Program-made: the position numbers and the translations under genes
Notes under the pieces: generated by a model
The model's database searches: none
Told to the model about the DNA's origin: nothing
What the model saw: only the letters and a program-made list of their open reading frames with translations
Part shown: piece after piece, positions 38,001 through 45,619 of the stretch
How positions within the stretch are numbered: the first letter of the stretch is position 1
How the letters are laid out: the number at the start of each line of letters is the position of its first letter
DNA from: Metellina segmentata
Lineage: Eukaryota; Arthropoda; Arachnida; Araneae; Tetragnathidae
DNA length: 64,000 bases
Direction: 5' to 3'
Assembly: GCA_947359465.1 (NCBI GenBank)
Contig: OX375873.1
Span: 74,402,278 to 74,466,277 of the forward strand

Positions 38001-41000
38001 TGAACTTTTAGCATTCAAAACAATTCAGAGAATACATTAAATATCAAAATGTGTGGAGAATAAATAGACGAAAGAGTTCCAGATTCGAAAATTATATTTG
38101 ACTTTAATTGCAGACGTTAGTATCCTTAATTACTTTCCGTAACGTTTAATTTCTTATTTTCGGTAATGGCATCATCAAACTTCCTAGAAGCTGATTATAA
38201 CGTTCTAAAACAACAAATTATTTTTAATAGCTCAATAACCTGGACCTTATTAACGTAATACAATTAAAAAGTACTTCCTGTATAGCATTCAAACCATTCA
38301 AAAGTCGAATACAGTAATACAATACTAATAAGAAAACGGCAAAAACAAGTTTTATTAAATTAGCTTCCCCAGAAACAGACCAAAATATTTGAACAGATAA
38401 TTATAAAGATTAAAAATACTATCCAATCTACTGACAACTACTTTAATCTATTACAATCTGCAAGTCGCTTGCAAACGGTTCATCATTTTATCTACACTTG
38501 TGCTGTTTTTGGTTTTACAATTTTCAATTAGAATAGAACCTTTATTATCACAGGCAGTTTGAACCGAGACTATCACGGATAACCAGAAACTCGATTAATA
38601 CGGACGTGGTAACACAAAACAGCCCTATATTAAATACCAAAAAAATTACTAGTGTTACAGAAAGATTCATAAATCTTAGATAAAGAATAATCTATGCTCA
38701 GATTTGTTTCACATTTACAGGGATTATTTTACAATAAATCTGAATATGAAATACGTACTTTTAAACTCTCTTGAAAATATCTTGAATGGTCTCTTGTTTC
38801 GTAACACTTTCTCCCGTCCTTACATAAAGTACGCACACTCCTACTCGCAGTTAAAGCTTTAAAAACTAACTAAAAATTTGACTCGGAAAAAAAGGACAGT
38901 TGTTAAAGGAGACTGTGAACTGTCAGAACAATTTTTACAATTATTCCTATTGTCATCAAATTAGCACAGAATCTTTGTTTTCTGCAAGAAAGCCTCGAAA
39001 CTTTATATTGAGTTTGGTCTAAATATATTTAGCCATTAGGAAATTATTACTTAAAAAGTGGTAAAATGTTTTGATAAATTTGCAAGAATTCGTAGGTCCC
39101 ATGCGCATTAATTTTTCATGTGTTCTCAAAATTTCAATTCGTGTTAATAGTTTCTACACATGTAAATTAAATTAACTTGATTTGATATATGCTTAGATCA
39201 AATGCAAGTCAAAGTTATTTTTTTATAATAAAACACCTCAACTATTGACAAGAAAGCATAAAGTAAGATTCATTTTAAACCAAAATTTGGAGGATTTGCG
39301 AATTTTTTACTTATATTTAGACGCATACACTTACTACAGATTTTAAGTATCATCCAAAAGAAATTCAAGCAAATTAGTTAAAACCGAATGGGGGCGCAGA
39401 AAATATTTTGAATTCGGGAGAATAACAATCGGAAAAAAAAACATTTTTGTAGAAGACTTACCTATCTACTTTGAATGTTGTTATAAATGTAACTTCGTCA
39501 AAAATAATCATAATTGAATTTTTTTTTGTTATCTATAGTATTTTATATAATTTTATTTTGAACTCTAAAAATTAATTTAACCGATTTTTTTTATGGGTTT
39601 TGGGGATTTCGAAAGTCAGTTGAGCCCAGCTCTTAATCGGAGCTTGACTATTCAAGGTTCTATTGTATTAAAATTTTAAATTATTGACTTGTTTTTTCTC
39701 CAATAATGGTTATTTCTTTCGGATGCAGAATGCTGAAATAGTGAGAGAATGGGTTGGCTTGAGACCTGGCCGAACTTCACCTCGAATAGAGAGGGAAACA
39801 TTGAAAACAAGCAATGGGCCATTGGAGGTGAGGATTTTATTTACATACTAGGAAGTTTTTCTAACAGCAAGGAGGTAGTTGAATTTACGTCGTACTGGAT
39901 CAACATAATGTGCTATTGGCGACGGTCAGATATCAATCGAACGGTTTGCTGAAAAAATAAAGTAGCCCCAAATTTTCAAGTTTTTGGAAAACCGTAAAAA
40001 ACGTTTGAAAATTCAAAATTCTAAGTTGTGTGAAAATATTCTCTTTGATAAATTTCGTTAATATTGCTCTCAACTATCGATTGGAGCTACATCTTTTTTG
40101 CACGAAACAAAAGAGTTTTTATTTTACCACAATATAGTCTATGCAACCCATAATAGTACCCACAAAAGTACTACTACAATATAGTACATGCAAGTACCTT
40201 CTTTTTGCAGTAAACTCTTGAATTCCGAAGGGAAAGATCCAATTACAAGTCCGTCGCTTTAACCACTCGGTCACCTCATCCTCTCCACCCTTCTACAGAT
40301 TGTCTGAGGAGGTTCTTCGTAATTAGCAAAACTGAGCAGATCTTGAACGAGATATCTTGCCCGTCAAAAAATGGCGTCACGAAAAGAAAACTGACCACAG
40401 ATCTTGATCTCGTCATTATGAAAAATCGGCAATATCTTGATGACGAGTCATCTGATTATAAGTAAAATTTATCATATCTTAAATCTTGTCACCAAGGCTT
40501 TTGGAGGACTCTAAACTTTTGCACTAGTACTGTATGCATAGACACGACAACAACAACATCATATCTTAATAGACAGCTCGTCGAAGCCTCTTGGAGAGTT
40601 AAAGTAGGGGCTTCCATCTCCTGAAAATATTTGAAGAAGAGTTATAGATTAGTTTCAACGTCAGAGCATTTCGAATTTCGCCAGAGAAATTGAAGACCGA
40701 AGAAGGGAAGGAATAAAATGACATGCTCTTTCCCCATTCGCAATACTATCACAATGCAAACAGGAAAACAATTAATGATACTCTTTTTCCTATCATGTTC
40801 GGCAAATTTGAACTCAAAAGTAACATTGGAAAGTATTTTTTTAAAGTGCGTCAATAGTCAGGTTTCTACTCATAAGTGTAAACATATTAGTAGAGTCTGA
40901 AAGTGTGGTAAAAATATGAATTAAAAAAAAATATTTTGGAACAGAGTAGAATAGAGTTTGTTCAGTATTCCCTTTGAATATTTGTGTTCGCATTTACCCC

Positions 41001-43445
41001 ACCTCACTCGGTAAATTACATAATAACATTTTTAAAACTTGCAGCATTTCCTGAATTTTAGAATCTTTACACTTAAGATACACGAACCTGCAAGGTTCTA
41101 GAAGTCTCAATTTTCTTTCTATTTGTGTTGTTATTTTCCTACAAAGTTTATTTTCCCATGGCAATCCTTCCAATCAAACGGTTAAATCCTCTCCAGAAGA
41201 CAGATTGGGGGGGGGAGATCTCCGTGGTTTCATGTATGTATGGCTCATTTAAATGGCCGGGTTTCTTAAAGTGGACACCTAAATGCTCTGGCTTCACCAC
41301 ATTTGAATTACATGGCTTGATAGCTATCTGAAATGGCTTAACAGTTCAGAAGGAAAACATAAAGTTTTCAATTAATTAAGACTTAGTTCAAATTAAAATT
41401 ACTCTTTCCTTACACTTTAAAATAAAAACGTATTTTGTGTTTTTTCGATGTTTTCATCCCAGAGCAGTTTTTTTTGCGCACAAAATATTCCATGAATAAC
41501 ATGTATGTCTTAGCTTCTATTACTTCTTTAAAGTAAATAATGTTTTCATGCGTCATTATTTTTTAAAATTTTATTGACTTCATTTATGAATCCATGCAAA
41601 AGCGAGATCAATTAAACTTTCACGGAAATAAAATGTTTAATCAACTCACTTAATATTTCATGATTAAAGTTCTGTTCATTAAAAAGTATAAAGTTGTTTT
41701 ATACTGCGTACATAATGAGAAGTAATATTAGAACTTCACTAAAAGCTTTTGCTTCAACACATGTCAGTAACTGCGAAACCTGGCACTTTAAGGTGCTTGA
41801 GTTTCAACGCATAAGTGCAGATCTTTAATTACATGAGAGTAGAATCTTAATTTAATTACACACATTTTGAAGAAATTTCTGGAAATAAAATAATTAATCT
41901 TAACGACTTTAAATTGCTAAGTAATTCTTAGCAAACGAAATACTGGAACGTTGGAATGAGATTAATTCAGATTGGTGAATATTATTGTGGTGTGTTTCTA
42001 AAATTTTGTGGTAATTGGTAATTTTTAATTAACCTCGTTATAGGGCAACACAATGGGTTGACACAATGGCTATTGACGAAGGTCCATGATCAATCCCCCA
42101 ATCGTTTTTACATTAGCTTATTTCATACATCCATTTATTTTAACAGAAAAATAAAGACGATAAATATAATAATTGGGTTGAAAAAGCGCTTTTGTTTAAA
42201 ATGTTATGTTTGCTTCATTAAAAATTAAAAATATGCTTCTTACAGTTCATTTAATCCTATCCCATAAAGCACACATCACTCCAGGGCTACCAAAAGAATA
42301 AGAGGATAAGAGGAATCCTTGGAAATAAGAGGGGCATATTATGGATGGCCTAGGTTCCTGTCGGACTGCCTTAGTAGTAATTTCCTAAGGCCTACCAGGC
42401 GTATGCTACATAGATTTCTTGGCTTAGTGGAGTGATGTGTGCTATCCCATAAAGCACACATCACTCCAGGGCTCCCAAAAGAATAAGAGGATAAAAGGAA
42501 TCCTTGGAAATAAGAGGGGCATATTATGGATGGCCTAGGTTCCTGTCGGACTGCCTTAGTAGTAATTTCCTTAAGGCCTACCAGGCGTATGCTACATAGA
42601 TTTCTTGGCTTAGTGGAGTGATGTGTGCTATCCCATAAAGCACACATCACTCCAGGGCTACCAAAAGAATAAGAGGATAAAAGGAATCCTTGGAAATAAG
42701 AGGGGCATATTATGGATGGCCTAGGTTCCTGTCGGACTGCCTTAGTAGTAATTTCCTTAAGGCCTACCAGGCGTATGCTACATAGATTTCTTGGCTTAGT
42801 GGAGTGATGTGTGCTATCCCATAAAGCACATATCACTCCAGGGCTACCAAAAGAATAAGAGGATAAGAGGAATCCTTGGAAATAAGAGGGGCATATTATG
42901 GATGTCCTAGGTTCCTGTCGGACTGCCTTAGTAGTAATTTCCTAAGGCCTACCAGGCGTATGCTCCATAGATTTCTTGGCTACTTACTTGATAATTTACA
43001 ACTAAATTGATACTTGGCTAATTTTACACAGGTCTCCTCTGCTCGTAATTATGAGAGAAGACCTATGGAAATATGCTTGAGATTTCAGATAAAGGTCTAA
43101 AAATTCACAAATATGCCAATTTTAATATGTTCGTTTTCAATTTTAGTATATTTACATGTAGTACGAACTAAGATTTTCTAAACAAAGTAATTTAATATTT
43201 TTCTGACGAAAGCGCTTTTGAAATAATAAGCATACTATTCCATGAACAACAATTTCGCACCCAAATCTGTCACAATAAATAGATGTATTTATTGAGCTAT
43301 TGTTATAAGCAAATTCTTGTTCTTATAGGTTGTTCACAATTATGGTCATGGTGGATCAGGAGTGACGTTGTTTTGGGGCTGTGCTCATCAGGCTGTTCAA
43401 CTGCTGAAAGATTTTATGGAATCGTCAACCAAGTCTCACTTGTAG
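16840..43445 (+). CDS. FAD-dependent D-amino-acid / D-aspartate oxidase, ten coding exons
   Basis: Flavoenzymes of this family oxidatively deaminate D-amino acids to 2-oxo acids, ammonia and hydrogen peroxide, normally in peroxisomes. I assembled ten exons (16840-17039, 24494-24605, 26551-26633, 26728-26793, 29679-29733, 32013-32114, 34014-34075, 35782-35899, 39729-39827, 43329-43445). All have AG acceptors and GT donors, and every phase agrees. The total is 1014 nt, 337 residues, the usual family length. The start ATG has a good context (ccaagATGG). Residues 7-16 ([10 protein letters not shown]) are the GxGxxG dinucleotide fold. Residues 300-318 ([19 protein letters not shown]) fit the DAO family signature exactly. 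Tyr223 and Arg278 (GLRPGR) match catalytic-site positions. The protein ends in SHL, a type 1 peroxisomal signal. The two arginines linked to acidic substrate choice in mammalian D-aspartate oxidase (216, 237) are Val and His here, so D-Asp oxidase versus D-amino-acid oxidase is left open. Confidence 0.93.
17120..17275 (+). repeat. Dispersed CAAGATATTG-containing repeat, copy 1
   Basis: The stretch with CGTCATCAAGATATTGCC and a following GATGATCAAGATATGG is related to 28610-28760 (+) and, inverted, to 40320-40450. A shorter trace is near 5490-5535. It is a diverged interspersed repeat with internal inverted symmetry around GATGATGA. Confidence 0.5.
17603..17763 (+). repeat. 161-bp dispersed repeat, copy 1
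   Basis: It starts ATTTTAGTTCTATGGTCCCG and ends CGACTGTTCGATG. By eye it differs from copy 2 (26801-26961) at about three positions. No terminal inverted repeats or coding are evident. Confidence 0.85.
18005..18310. repeat. TCTATAGAA-rich satellite-like stretch
   Basis: Motifs TTCTATAGAA, ATTCTATAG and AATTCTATAGA recur many times with irregular spacing, each itself near-palindromic. It looks like decayed simple repeat within intron 1. Confidence 0.55.
19455..20385 (-). pseudogene. Tc1-like transposase, C-terminal three-quarters
   Basis: Read in several frames, the minus strand gives the DNA-binding remainder ([10 protein letters not shown], then a stop), a middle part with VLWSDES (first catalytic Asp), [19 protein letters not shown] (second Asp) and [14 protein letters not shown]. 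In the Tc1 family the third acidic residue is the Glu of P(I)ENLW; here it is Asp. Frameshifts near 19845, 19990 and 20330 and an in-frame stop make the gene dead. It would have catalysed cut-and-paste at TA sites. Confidence 0.85.
20398..23141 (-). mobile_element. Mutator-like transposon inserted in the Tc1 element
   Basis: The left end GGGGTACGTATACCCTAGA and the right end, read inward, GGGTATGTATAGTCTAGA are imperfect inverted repeats. Between them is a single long transposase frame on the minus strand. The element interrupts the Tc1 transposase between its GRS and DIS codons, which gives a clear insertion order. I could not settle a target-site duplication, because flanks CCCTTAA and GGATCGG do not repeat clearly. 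Total length is about 2.7 kb. Confidence 0.78.
21124..22710 (-). pseudogene. Mutator-like transposase, nearly full length, two TGA codons
   Basis: One continuous frame of 528 codons, broken only by TGA at 22093-22095 and at 21862-21864; both sides stay in the same phase. Features in order: a basic, Ser-rich N-terminus; a cysteine cluster CPEC...CC...[33 protein letters not shown] (probable first catalytic Asp); [25 protein letters not shown] (second Asp region); [11 protein letters not shown]; and [13 protein letters not shown] (probable catalytic Glu). These fit the 'Mutator-like transposase domain' family common in arthropods and molluscs. Both stops could be CGA-to-TGA changes. The C-terminal basic tail may be shortened. 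Confidence 0.85.
24494..24605 (+). CDS. Oxidase exon 2 (residues 67-104)
   Basis: The acceptor is atgacag and the donor is CAGTG|GTAAGA. The exon completes the split Arg codon and reads 37 codons, including the [12 protein letters not shown] block, which corresponds to the SPEA..GV segment of known family members. It ends in phase 0. Intron 1 before it is 7.4 kb and contains the Tc1/Mutator nest. Confidence 0.88.
24885..25205 (-). repeat. SINE family A, near full-length copy
   Basis: Inverted copy of the repeat at 25568-25870, with GGCGACAGTCCGGGATCAGT at its tail side and a tRNA-like head (GGGCTATAACGGCTCAAACC) at the right. It lies in oxidase intron 2. Confidence 0.75.
25568..25870 (+). 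repeat. SINE family A, best-preserved copy
   Basis: The head GAGGCCATGGTATCTTGGTT and GCGAGTTCAAACCCC resemble the A and B boxes of a tRNA gene; GTTCAAACC fits the B-box consensus. The body runs through AAGTTTGGAGAGTGGGGTGC to GTTGTTCCAGTGCGACG and ends in an A/C-rich tail. At least ten fragments of the same family are in the window, mostly inverted relative to this one. Confidence 0.75.
26143..26430 (-). repeat. SINE family A copy
   Basis: Inverted copy with TTACGTCGCACTGGAACGAG at its tail end and the body CACACTAACGTGAGGAC. It ends 120 bp before oxidase exon 3. Confidence 0.7.
26551..26633 (+). CDS. Oxidase exon 3 (residues 105-132)
   Basis: The acceptor is ttattttcag and the donor is ATAG|GTGAAG. 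It encodes [20 protein letters not shown] and then SLFPNRY, which aligns with the family segment of the type W..VVLGFR.MTE.EL..FP. It ends with two bases of a split Ser codon (AG|T). Too short to be noticed as an open frame by length alone. Confidence 0.85.
26728..26793 (+). CDS. Oxidase exon 4 (residues 132-154)
   Basis: The acceptor is ttttacag and the donor is AAAAG|GTAAAT. It encodes [20 protein letters not shown], matching the family segment with the FTT..(V/I)EC..YLPWL pattern. It finishes the Ser codon and leaves a split Arg (AG|A). Only 94 bp separates it from exon 3. A 161-bp dispersed repeat begins 7 bp into the next intron, at 26801, without destroying the donor. Confidence 0.85.
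26801..26961 (+). repeat. 161-bp dispersed repeat, copy 2, at a splice donor
   Basis: About 98% identical by eye to 17603-17763. It begins 7 bp after the end of oxidase exon 4, leaving GTAAATC of the intron before it. This suggests an insertion just beyond the donor site. Confidence 0.85.
28108..28235 (+). repeat. 39-bp minisatellite, three units
   Basis: Units starting at 28121, 28160 and 28199 share CAT(A/C)GA(C/G)CTTC(T/C)(G/A)ATGAA. Because 39 is a multiple of three, the open frame 28070-28285 repeats a 13-residue pattern (HRPSDEIDG..., HRASNEADR..., HRPSNEIGG...). It sits in oxidase intron 4. No protein family recognised. Confidence 0.7.
29679..29733 (+). CDS. Oxidase exon 5 (residues 154-172)
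   Basis: This 55-nt micro-exon has acceptor attgttag and donor GGAG|GTAATT. It reads [19 protein letters not shown], which fits the family pattern RF...GG.v..RkV.SL.E just before the conserved (I/V)NC(T/S)G block. Phase on both sides is exactly what exons 4 and 6 need. Confidence 0.84.
30064..30110 (+). repeat. Helitron 3'-end-like hairpin fragment
   Basis: The stretch TGGTTTGCTTCGCAAACTAA is the same kind of small palindrome seen in the Helitron at 36358-37910. It is probably a truncated relic in oxidase intron 5. Confidence 0.4.
30317..30970 (+). mobile_element. Non-autonomous Helitron, copy B
   Basis: Same ends as copy A: A|TCTATATATATAATTC at the left and GGCAGGCCCCCTAG|T at the right. 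It contains a small duplication GGTAACATATTTTG near 30818-30845 that copy A lacks. It lies in oxidase intron 5, + strand. Confidence 0.85.
32013..32114 (+). CDS. Oxidase exon 6 (residues 173-206)
   Basis: The acceptor is catcttttcag and the donor is CGG|GTAGAT. It encodes [20 protein letters not shown] and then the PVRGQVF block, the strongly conserved FAD-contact region of the family (VNC.G.G...L..D....P.RGQ). Phase 0 at both ends. Confidence 0.92.
32252..32335 (+). repeat. SINE family A, 3' fragment
   Basis: The run from CTTCGGGATTGATCCAGGAC to CTCGAGTGTGACGTTAAAT is the 3' end of the SINE in + orientation, in oxidase intron 6, 140 bp after exon 6. Confidence 0.7.
32654..33281. mobile_element. 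Foldback (inverted-repeat) element, interrupted
   Basis: The outer arm 32654-32704 is the reverse complement of 33231-33281 (shared core GTGGAACGTG). The inner arm 32985-33012 (GAGGCTATCAAAGCAAGAGT...) is the reverse complement of 33203-33230. On the right the two arms are contiguous; on the left they are separated by 280 bp, so the left arm seems to have received an insertion. It lies in oxidase intron 6. Confidence 0.7.
34014..34075 (+). CDS. Oxidase exon 7 (residues 207-227)
   Basis: The acceptor is atcatag and the donor is CTGAA|GTAAGG. It encodes [20 protein letters not shown], the APW..H segment followed by the active-site Tyr (residue 223). Where mammalian D-aspartate oxidase has an Arg (216) this protein has Val, and where many relatives have Y(I)xPG it has YILLN. 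It ends with a split Asn codon (AA|T). Confidence 0.9.
34118..34290 (-). repeat. SINE family A copy (truncated)
   Basis: The run GGCGACGGTCCGGGATCAAT followed by the ACGAGATCAACACCTGAG segment is the SINE body in reverse orientation, about 40 bp after oxidase exon 7. Confidence 0.75.
34395..34500 (+). repeat. GAATTCTTCTTTATTTAG tandem repeat
   Basis: About five imperfect units of roughly 20 bp, each containing AATTCTTCTTTATTTAG(A/C)G or a close variant. It lies in oxidase intron 7, with no coding sense. Confidence 0.75.
35782..35899 (+). CDS. Oxidase exon 8 (residues 227-266)
   Basis: The acceptor is cttttcag and the donor is CTGAAA|GTAAGA. It encodes [16 protein letters not shown] and then [13 protein letters not shown], matching the LGGT.Q.GDWN and I...C..L.PSL blocks. 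His237 stands where mammalian D-aspartate oxidase has Arg. Confidence 0.92.
36990..37450. repeat. Tandem repeat of about 190 bp inside the Helitron
   Basis: Three units share TGATTGCATCGAATTTA-like, TTGTACCGTAAGAAAGAG and ATTCTGAGGTATACTG-like segments (near 36990, 37175, 37365). A separate outer duplication, AACTAATAGCCGCATC, is at about 36700 and 37718. Confidence 0.7.
37865..37887 (+). repeat. (GGC)n microsatellite
   Basis: About seven GGC units near the 5' end of the minus-strand Helitron, strongly GC-rich against an AT-rich background. Confidence 0.9.
39729..39827 (+). CDS. Oxidase exon 9 (residues 267-299)
   Basis: The acceptor is ggatgcag and the donor is TTGGAG|GTGAGG. It encodes the VGLRPGR...RIERE block, holding Arg278, which binds the substrate carboxylate in the family. 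Phase 0 at both ends. A SINE fragment begins about 35 bp into the next intron. Confidence 0.91.
39863..39950 (-). repeat. SINE family A fragment after oxidase exon 9
   Basis: The run TTGAATTTACGTCGTACTGG followed by GGCGACGGTCAGATATCAAT is the 3' end of the SINE in reverse orientation, truncated on its head side. Confidence 0.7.
40216..40290 (-). repeat. tRNA-Ser-like SINE head
   Basis: The reverse strand reads GATGAGGTGACCGAGTGGTT then AAAGCGACGGACTTGTAAT, very like the D-arm and anticodon region of a serine tRNA (GAGGTGGCCGAGTGGTTAAGGCGATGGACT). The T-arm is degenerate and no acceptor stem closes, so this is a SINE promoter relic rather than a tRNA gene. Confidence 0.6.
40320..40450 (-). 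repeat. Dispersed CAAGATATTG repeat, inverted copy
   Basis: The run TCGGCAATATCTTGATGACG is the reverse complement of the motif at 17185 and 28660. It joins the SINE head just upstream, so the two may belong to one longer repeat. Confidence 0.5.
42035..42105 (-). repeat. SINE family A fragment
   Basis: Tail-side piece with GGCTATTGACGAAGGTCCAT followed by GATCAATCCCC, in oxidase intron 9. Confidence 0.65.
42254..42981. repeat. Tandem array of four 186-bp units with palindromic junctions
   Basis: Unit anchors CCCATAAAGCAC occur at 42261, 42446, 42632 and 42818, giving periods of 185, 186 and 186. Each unit starts AGCACACATCACTCCA and ends TGGAGTGATGTGTGCT, exact inverted repeats of 16 bp, separated from the next unit by ATCCCATAA. 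Every junction is therefore a hairpin with a 9-nt loop. The fourth unit has one change in its left arm and lacks its right arm. Units are nearly identical, so amplification was recent. A minus-strand frame stays open over most of the array because 186 is divisible by three. It lies in oxidase intron 9. Confidence 0.92.
43329..43445 (+). CDS. Oxidase exon 10, C-terminus with PTS1 (residues 300-337)
   Basis: The acceptor is ttcttatag. The exon encodes the DAO signature [19 protein letters not shown] and ends SSTKSHL followed by TAG at 43443-43445. SHL is a functional type 1 peroxisomal targeting tripeptide in mammalian D-amino-acid oxidase. The final intron, 3.5 kb, holds the palindromic tandem array. 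Confidence 0.93.
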   Translation, partial: VVHNYGHGGSGVTLFWGCAHQAVQLLKDFMESSTKSHL

Positions 43446-43475
43446 CCAACTGAATATTCGTATTAAATATGAAGA

Positions 43476-43481
43476 AATAAA
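43476..43481 (+). promoter_or_regulatory. Polyadenylation signal AATAAA of the oxidase gene
   Basis: A canonical AATAAA lies 30 bp after the stop codon. It predicts a very short 3' UTR. Confidence 0.7.
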
Positions 43482-44015
43482 CTGTGTTTGAGCATACACA
43501 TATTTATCATTAAATCTGCCATTTATTATATAACTCCTCGATATATCCATAATTTGGTTACATTGCTGATATTAACTTACCCTCAATGAATCTTATGTTT
43601 GGGAATAGAAGATAAAATCTCAATCTGTTTCTTTAGAATTGGAAATCGAAAGACCACCTGCCAATCAGTTTTAGCCTTTTCCTCGTGAACCATTCAGAAT
43701 GTCGTAGGGTCATCTGCAGTCATCATCCCAATTTGGGAATAAAGATCCTTCATCGGACAGACACCGAAAAAAGGATAGAAATATTGTATATGACCTACCT
43801 AATGCACAAAACTATTCTACGTGTAATAATATTGTATAAATTAATATCAAAATCTAGTGAAAGAAAAATCAATTTTTTTTCTCCAATAAGCTATTCTTGG
43901 CCCTCTATGTATCGCTTTCCTCTGTAAATCTTGTTTTTTCTTTGCCCTTTGGAGGGTTATTGAAGAGTTAATGTTCTAAGCACAGCACAGTTTATCAAAT
44001 AATGTTTGAATATTA
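43482..44015. other. Intergenic stretch between the oxidase gene and the element nest
   Basis: No gene seen. A short plus frame at 43685-43927 has no recognisable domain. Confidence 0.5.
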
Positions 44016-44363
44016 TCATTTCATGCTTGTTGTTGTTATTTATCTCACTTGGTATGAAAAAATTATACCAAATTTATTAGCCTCCTAGGGCTTGTAACTA
44101 GCATTCCATATAAATATAATTTATGTATATACTATATAGATAACCTTTCTGATAATAAATACATTATATTCCGTCTTTTTGTTCTCTGCGCATTTTAGAA
44201 CTCTTGAGTTGGAGATTTGTTACTTCATTCGGGTTTTGCTTTGTTATACTTTTATTTGGTTCGCTACATTATTTATTTGTTGTCGAATGGCAGCAGCATA
44301 TTTTACATAGCATTACATTTTGATACATGAGTCCGGCGTAATAACGCCGAGTTCACTATGTCT
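44016..44363. repeat. Older repeat (family R), copy 1, host of the LTR element
   Basis: It starts near CATGCTTGTTGTTGTTATTT and matches 52926-53030 plus 54164-54405 with many small changes. It resumes after the LTR element at 50401 as CTATAAACCAACAAAG. A GTT-rich edge, (AAC)n on the other strand, suggests a SINE-like tail. Confidence 0.75.
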
Positions 44364-44571
44364 TTGTTAATATTCACCCAGTAGATGGCGCTCCACTCTG
44401 CCGTAGCGCAGAGTTGTATGTGAAGTTGGTCATTGAATACTAATCCCAGCAGACGCTACTCACATTGTAAGTGAGACGAACCATGTAACTAACTTATTTT
44501 TGTTTATTAAAGTTCTTGATGTTACTGTTCCTGAAGTGCATTCTTTCTGCAACCATATACCGAACTCAACA
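44364..44571 (+). repeat. 5' LTR
   Basis: Begins TGTTAATATTCACCCAGTAG and ends CCGAACTCAACA. It aligns over its whole length with 50196-50400. A primer-binding site candidate TGGTGACCCGGAGC follows directly at 44572. TATTTTTGTTTATTAAAG near 44499 may hold the polyadenylation or promoter element. Confidence 0.88.
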
Positions 44572-44932
44572 TGGTGACCCGGAGCTGAATATTGTAATTA
44601 TTCTTGGCTATTGCATTTTGTTCCAATCGGTTCGTTCTCATTGTGCTGAATTTCCCACCTCACTGATTTCTGGACCTCCCACCATGGAGGATATTGCTGC
44701 TGTCAAGATTTCGATTTACAACGACGCGGATCCAACCCTTTGGTTCGGTATGTGCGAAGCTACCTTTGCCCTCGCCACGCCCAAGCCCATCACGGATCCG
44801 AAAACAAAATACACCGACATTGTTGCTCATCTACCACCCGGCGCAGCTTCTACAGTGCGAGATGTCGTCTTAAACCCGGATCCAACCAACTCCTTTAAGC
44901 ACTTAAAGGATCATATTACTTCTCGTTGTGGC

Positions 44933-45422
44933 TGTGACGTTATGCCCAGCCAAACATAGAATATTTTTAGAATAAAAATAATTTTATTATCTCTTGGATA
45001 GATAAAATATGTACACTTTTTACATGAAGGAATGCAGTTTTAAAACTGAGGAGAGTGAAAAATCATCACTCGTTTTCTTGCACAGAGATCAATCACAGAT
45101 CATACGAAAGAGGCACACCGTACGCTCTCTCCAGAAGTCCAGAAAATCTCTTGCAGTCCTCTTCTTATAGCCGACCCTACAGCTGGGGACAAATTCCTTC
45201 TCGTTAGGGTACGGATCGAAGGAACCGACTGGCTCGTTTGTCGGTCAGTCCAAAAATGTCCGGACTCGCCGACACATTCCGTTCCCATGAGAAACTCCCT
45301 ACGGCGGTGTGGATAGCGTAGAATGGGAGAGATGGTCCACAAAGAAGCGGCCTGCTTCAATGGAATCCTTTCCCACGGGTTTCCCTCGACACTAACCCTT
45401 AAAGGGTGTGGATCTCACCACA
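44933..45422. mobile_element. Solo LTR 1 in gag, TGGC target duplication
   Basis: It begins TGTGACGTTATGCCC, ends ATCTCACCACA and is flanked by TGGC on both sides (44929-44932 and 45423-45426). The gag frame is restored exactly when one TGGC and the 490 bp are removed. No internal coding, so this is a solo LTR left by recombination. Confidence 0.85.
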
Positions 45423-45619
45423 TGGCGAAACCAGAACGCAACAAATACGGAAACTTCTATCTGGAGAACAGCTCGGTGATCGTTTACCTTCCGAACTCCT
45501 CAGTGTTATACAGAGACGTGATGAATCACATCAGATTGTAGATTCACTTATGCTGGAATTATTCATCTCACAACTTCCAGTCAATGTCCAAACAATTCTA
45601 GCCACCATTATGCCAACTA

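Noticed and set aside
40216..40290. Functional serine tRNA gene
   Set aside because: The D-arm looks right but no acceptor stem closes and the T-loop is degenerate, so a SINE head is the better reading.
42254..42981. CRISPR-like array
   Set aside because: Unit length of 186 bp, no variable spacers, and a eukaryotic intron context; it is a tandem repeat with palindromic junctions.
16840..43445. Oxidase as a bacterial transfer
   Set aside because: Ten spliced exons, a peroxisomal SHL ending and animal-type sequence blocks argue for an ordinary nuclear gene.
45100..45360. Minus-strand 86-codon frame inside gag
   Set aside because: It lies wholly inside solo LTR 1 and has no recognisable domain.
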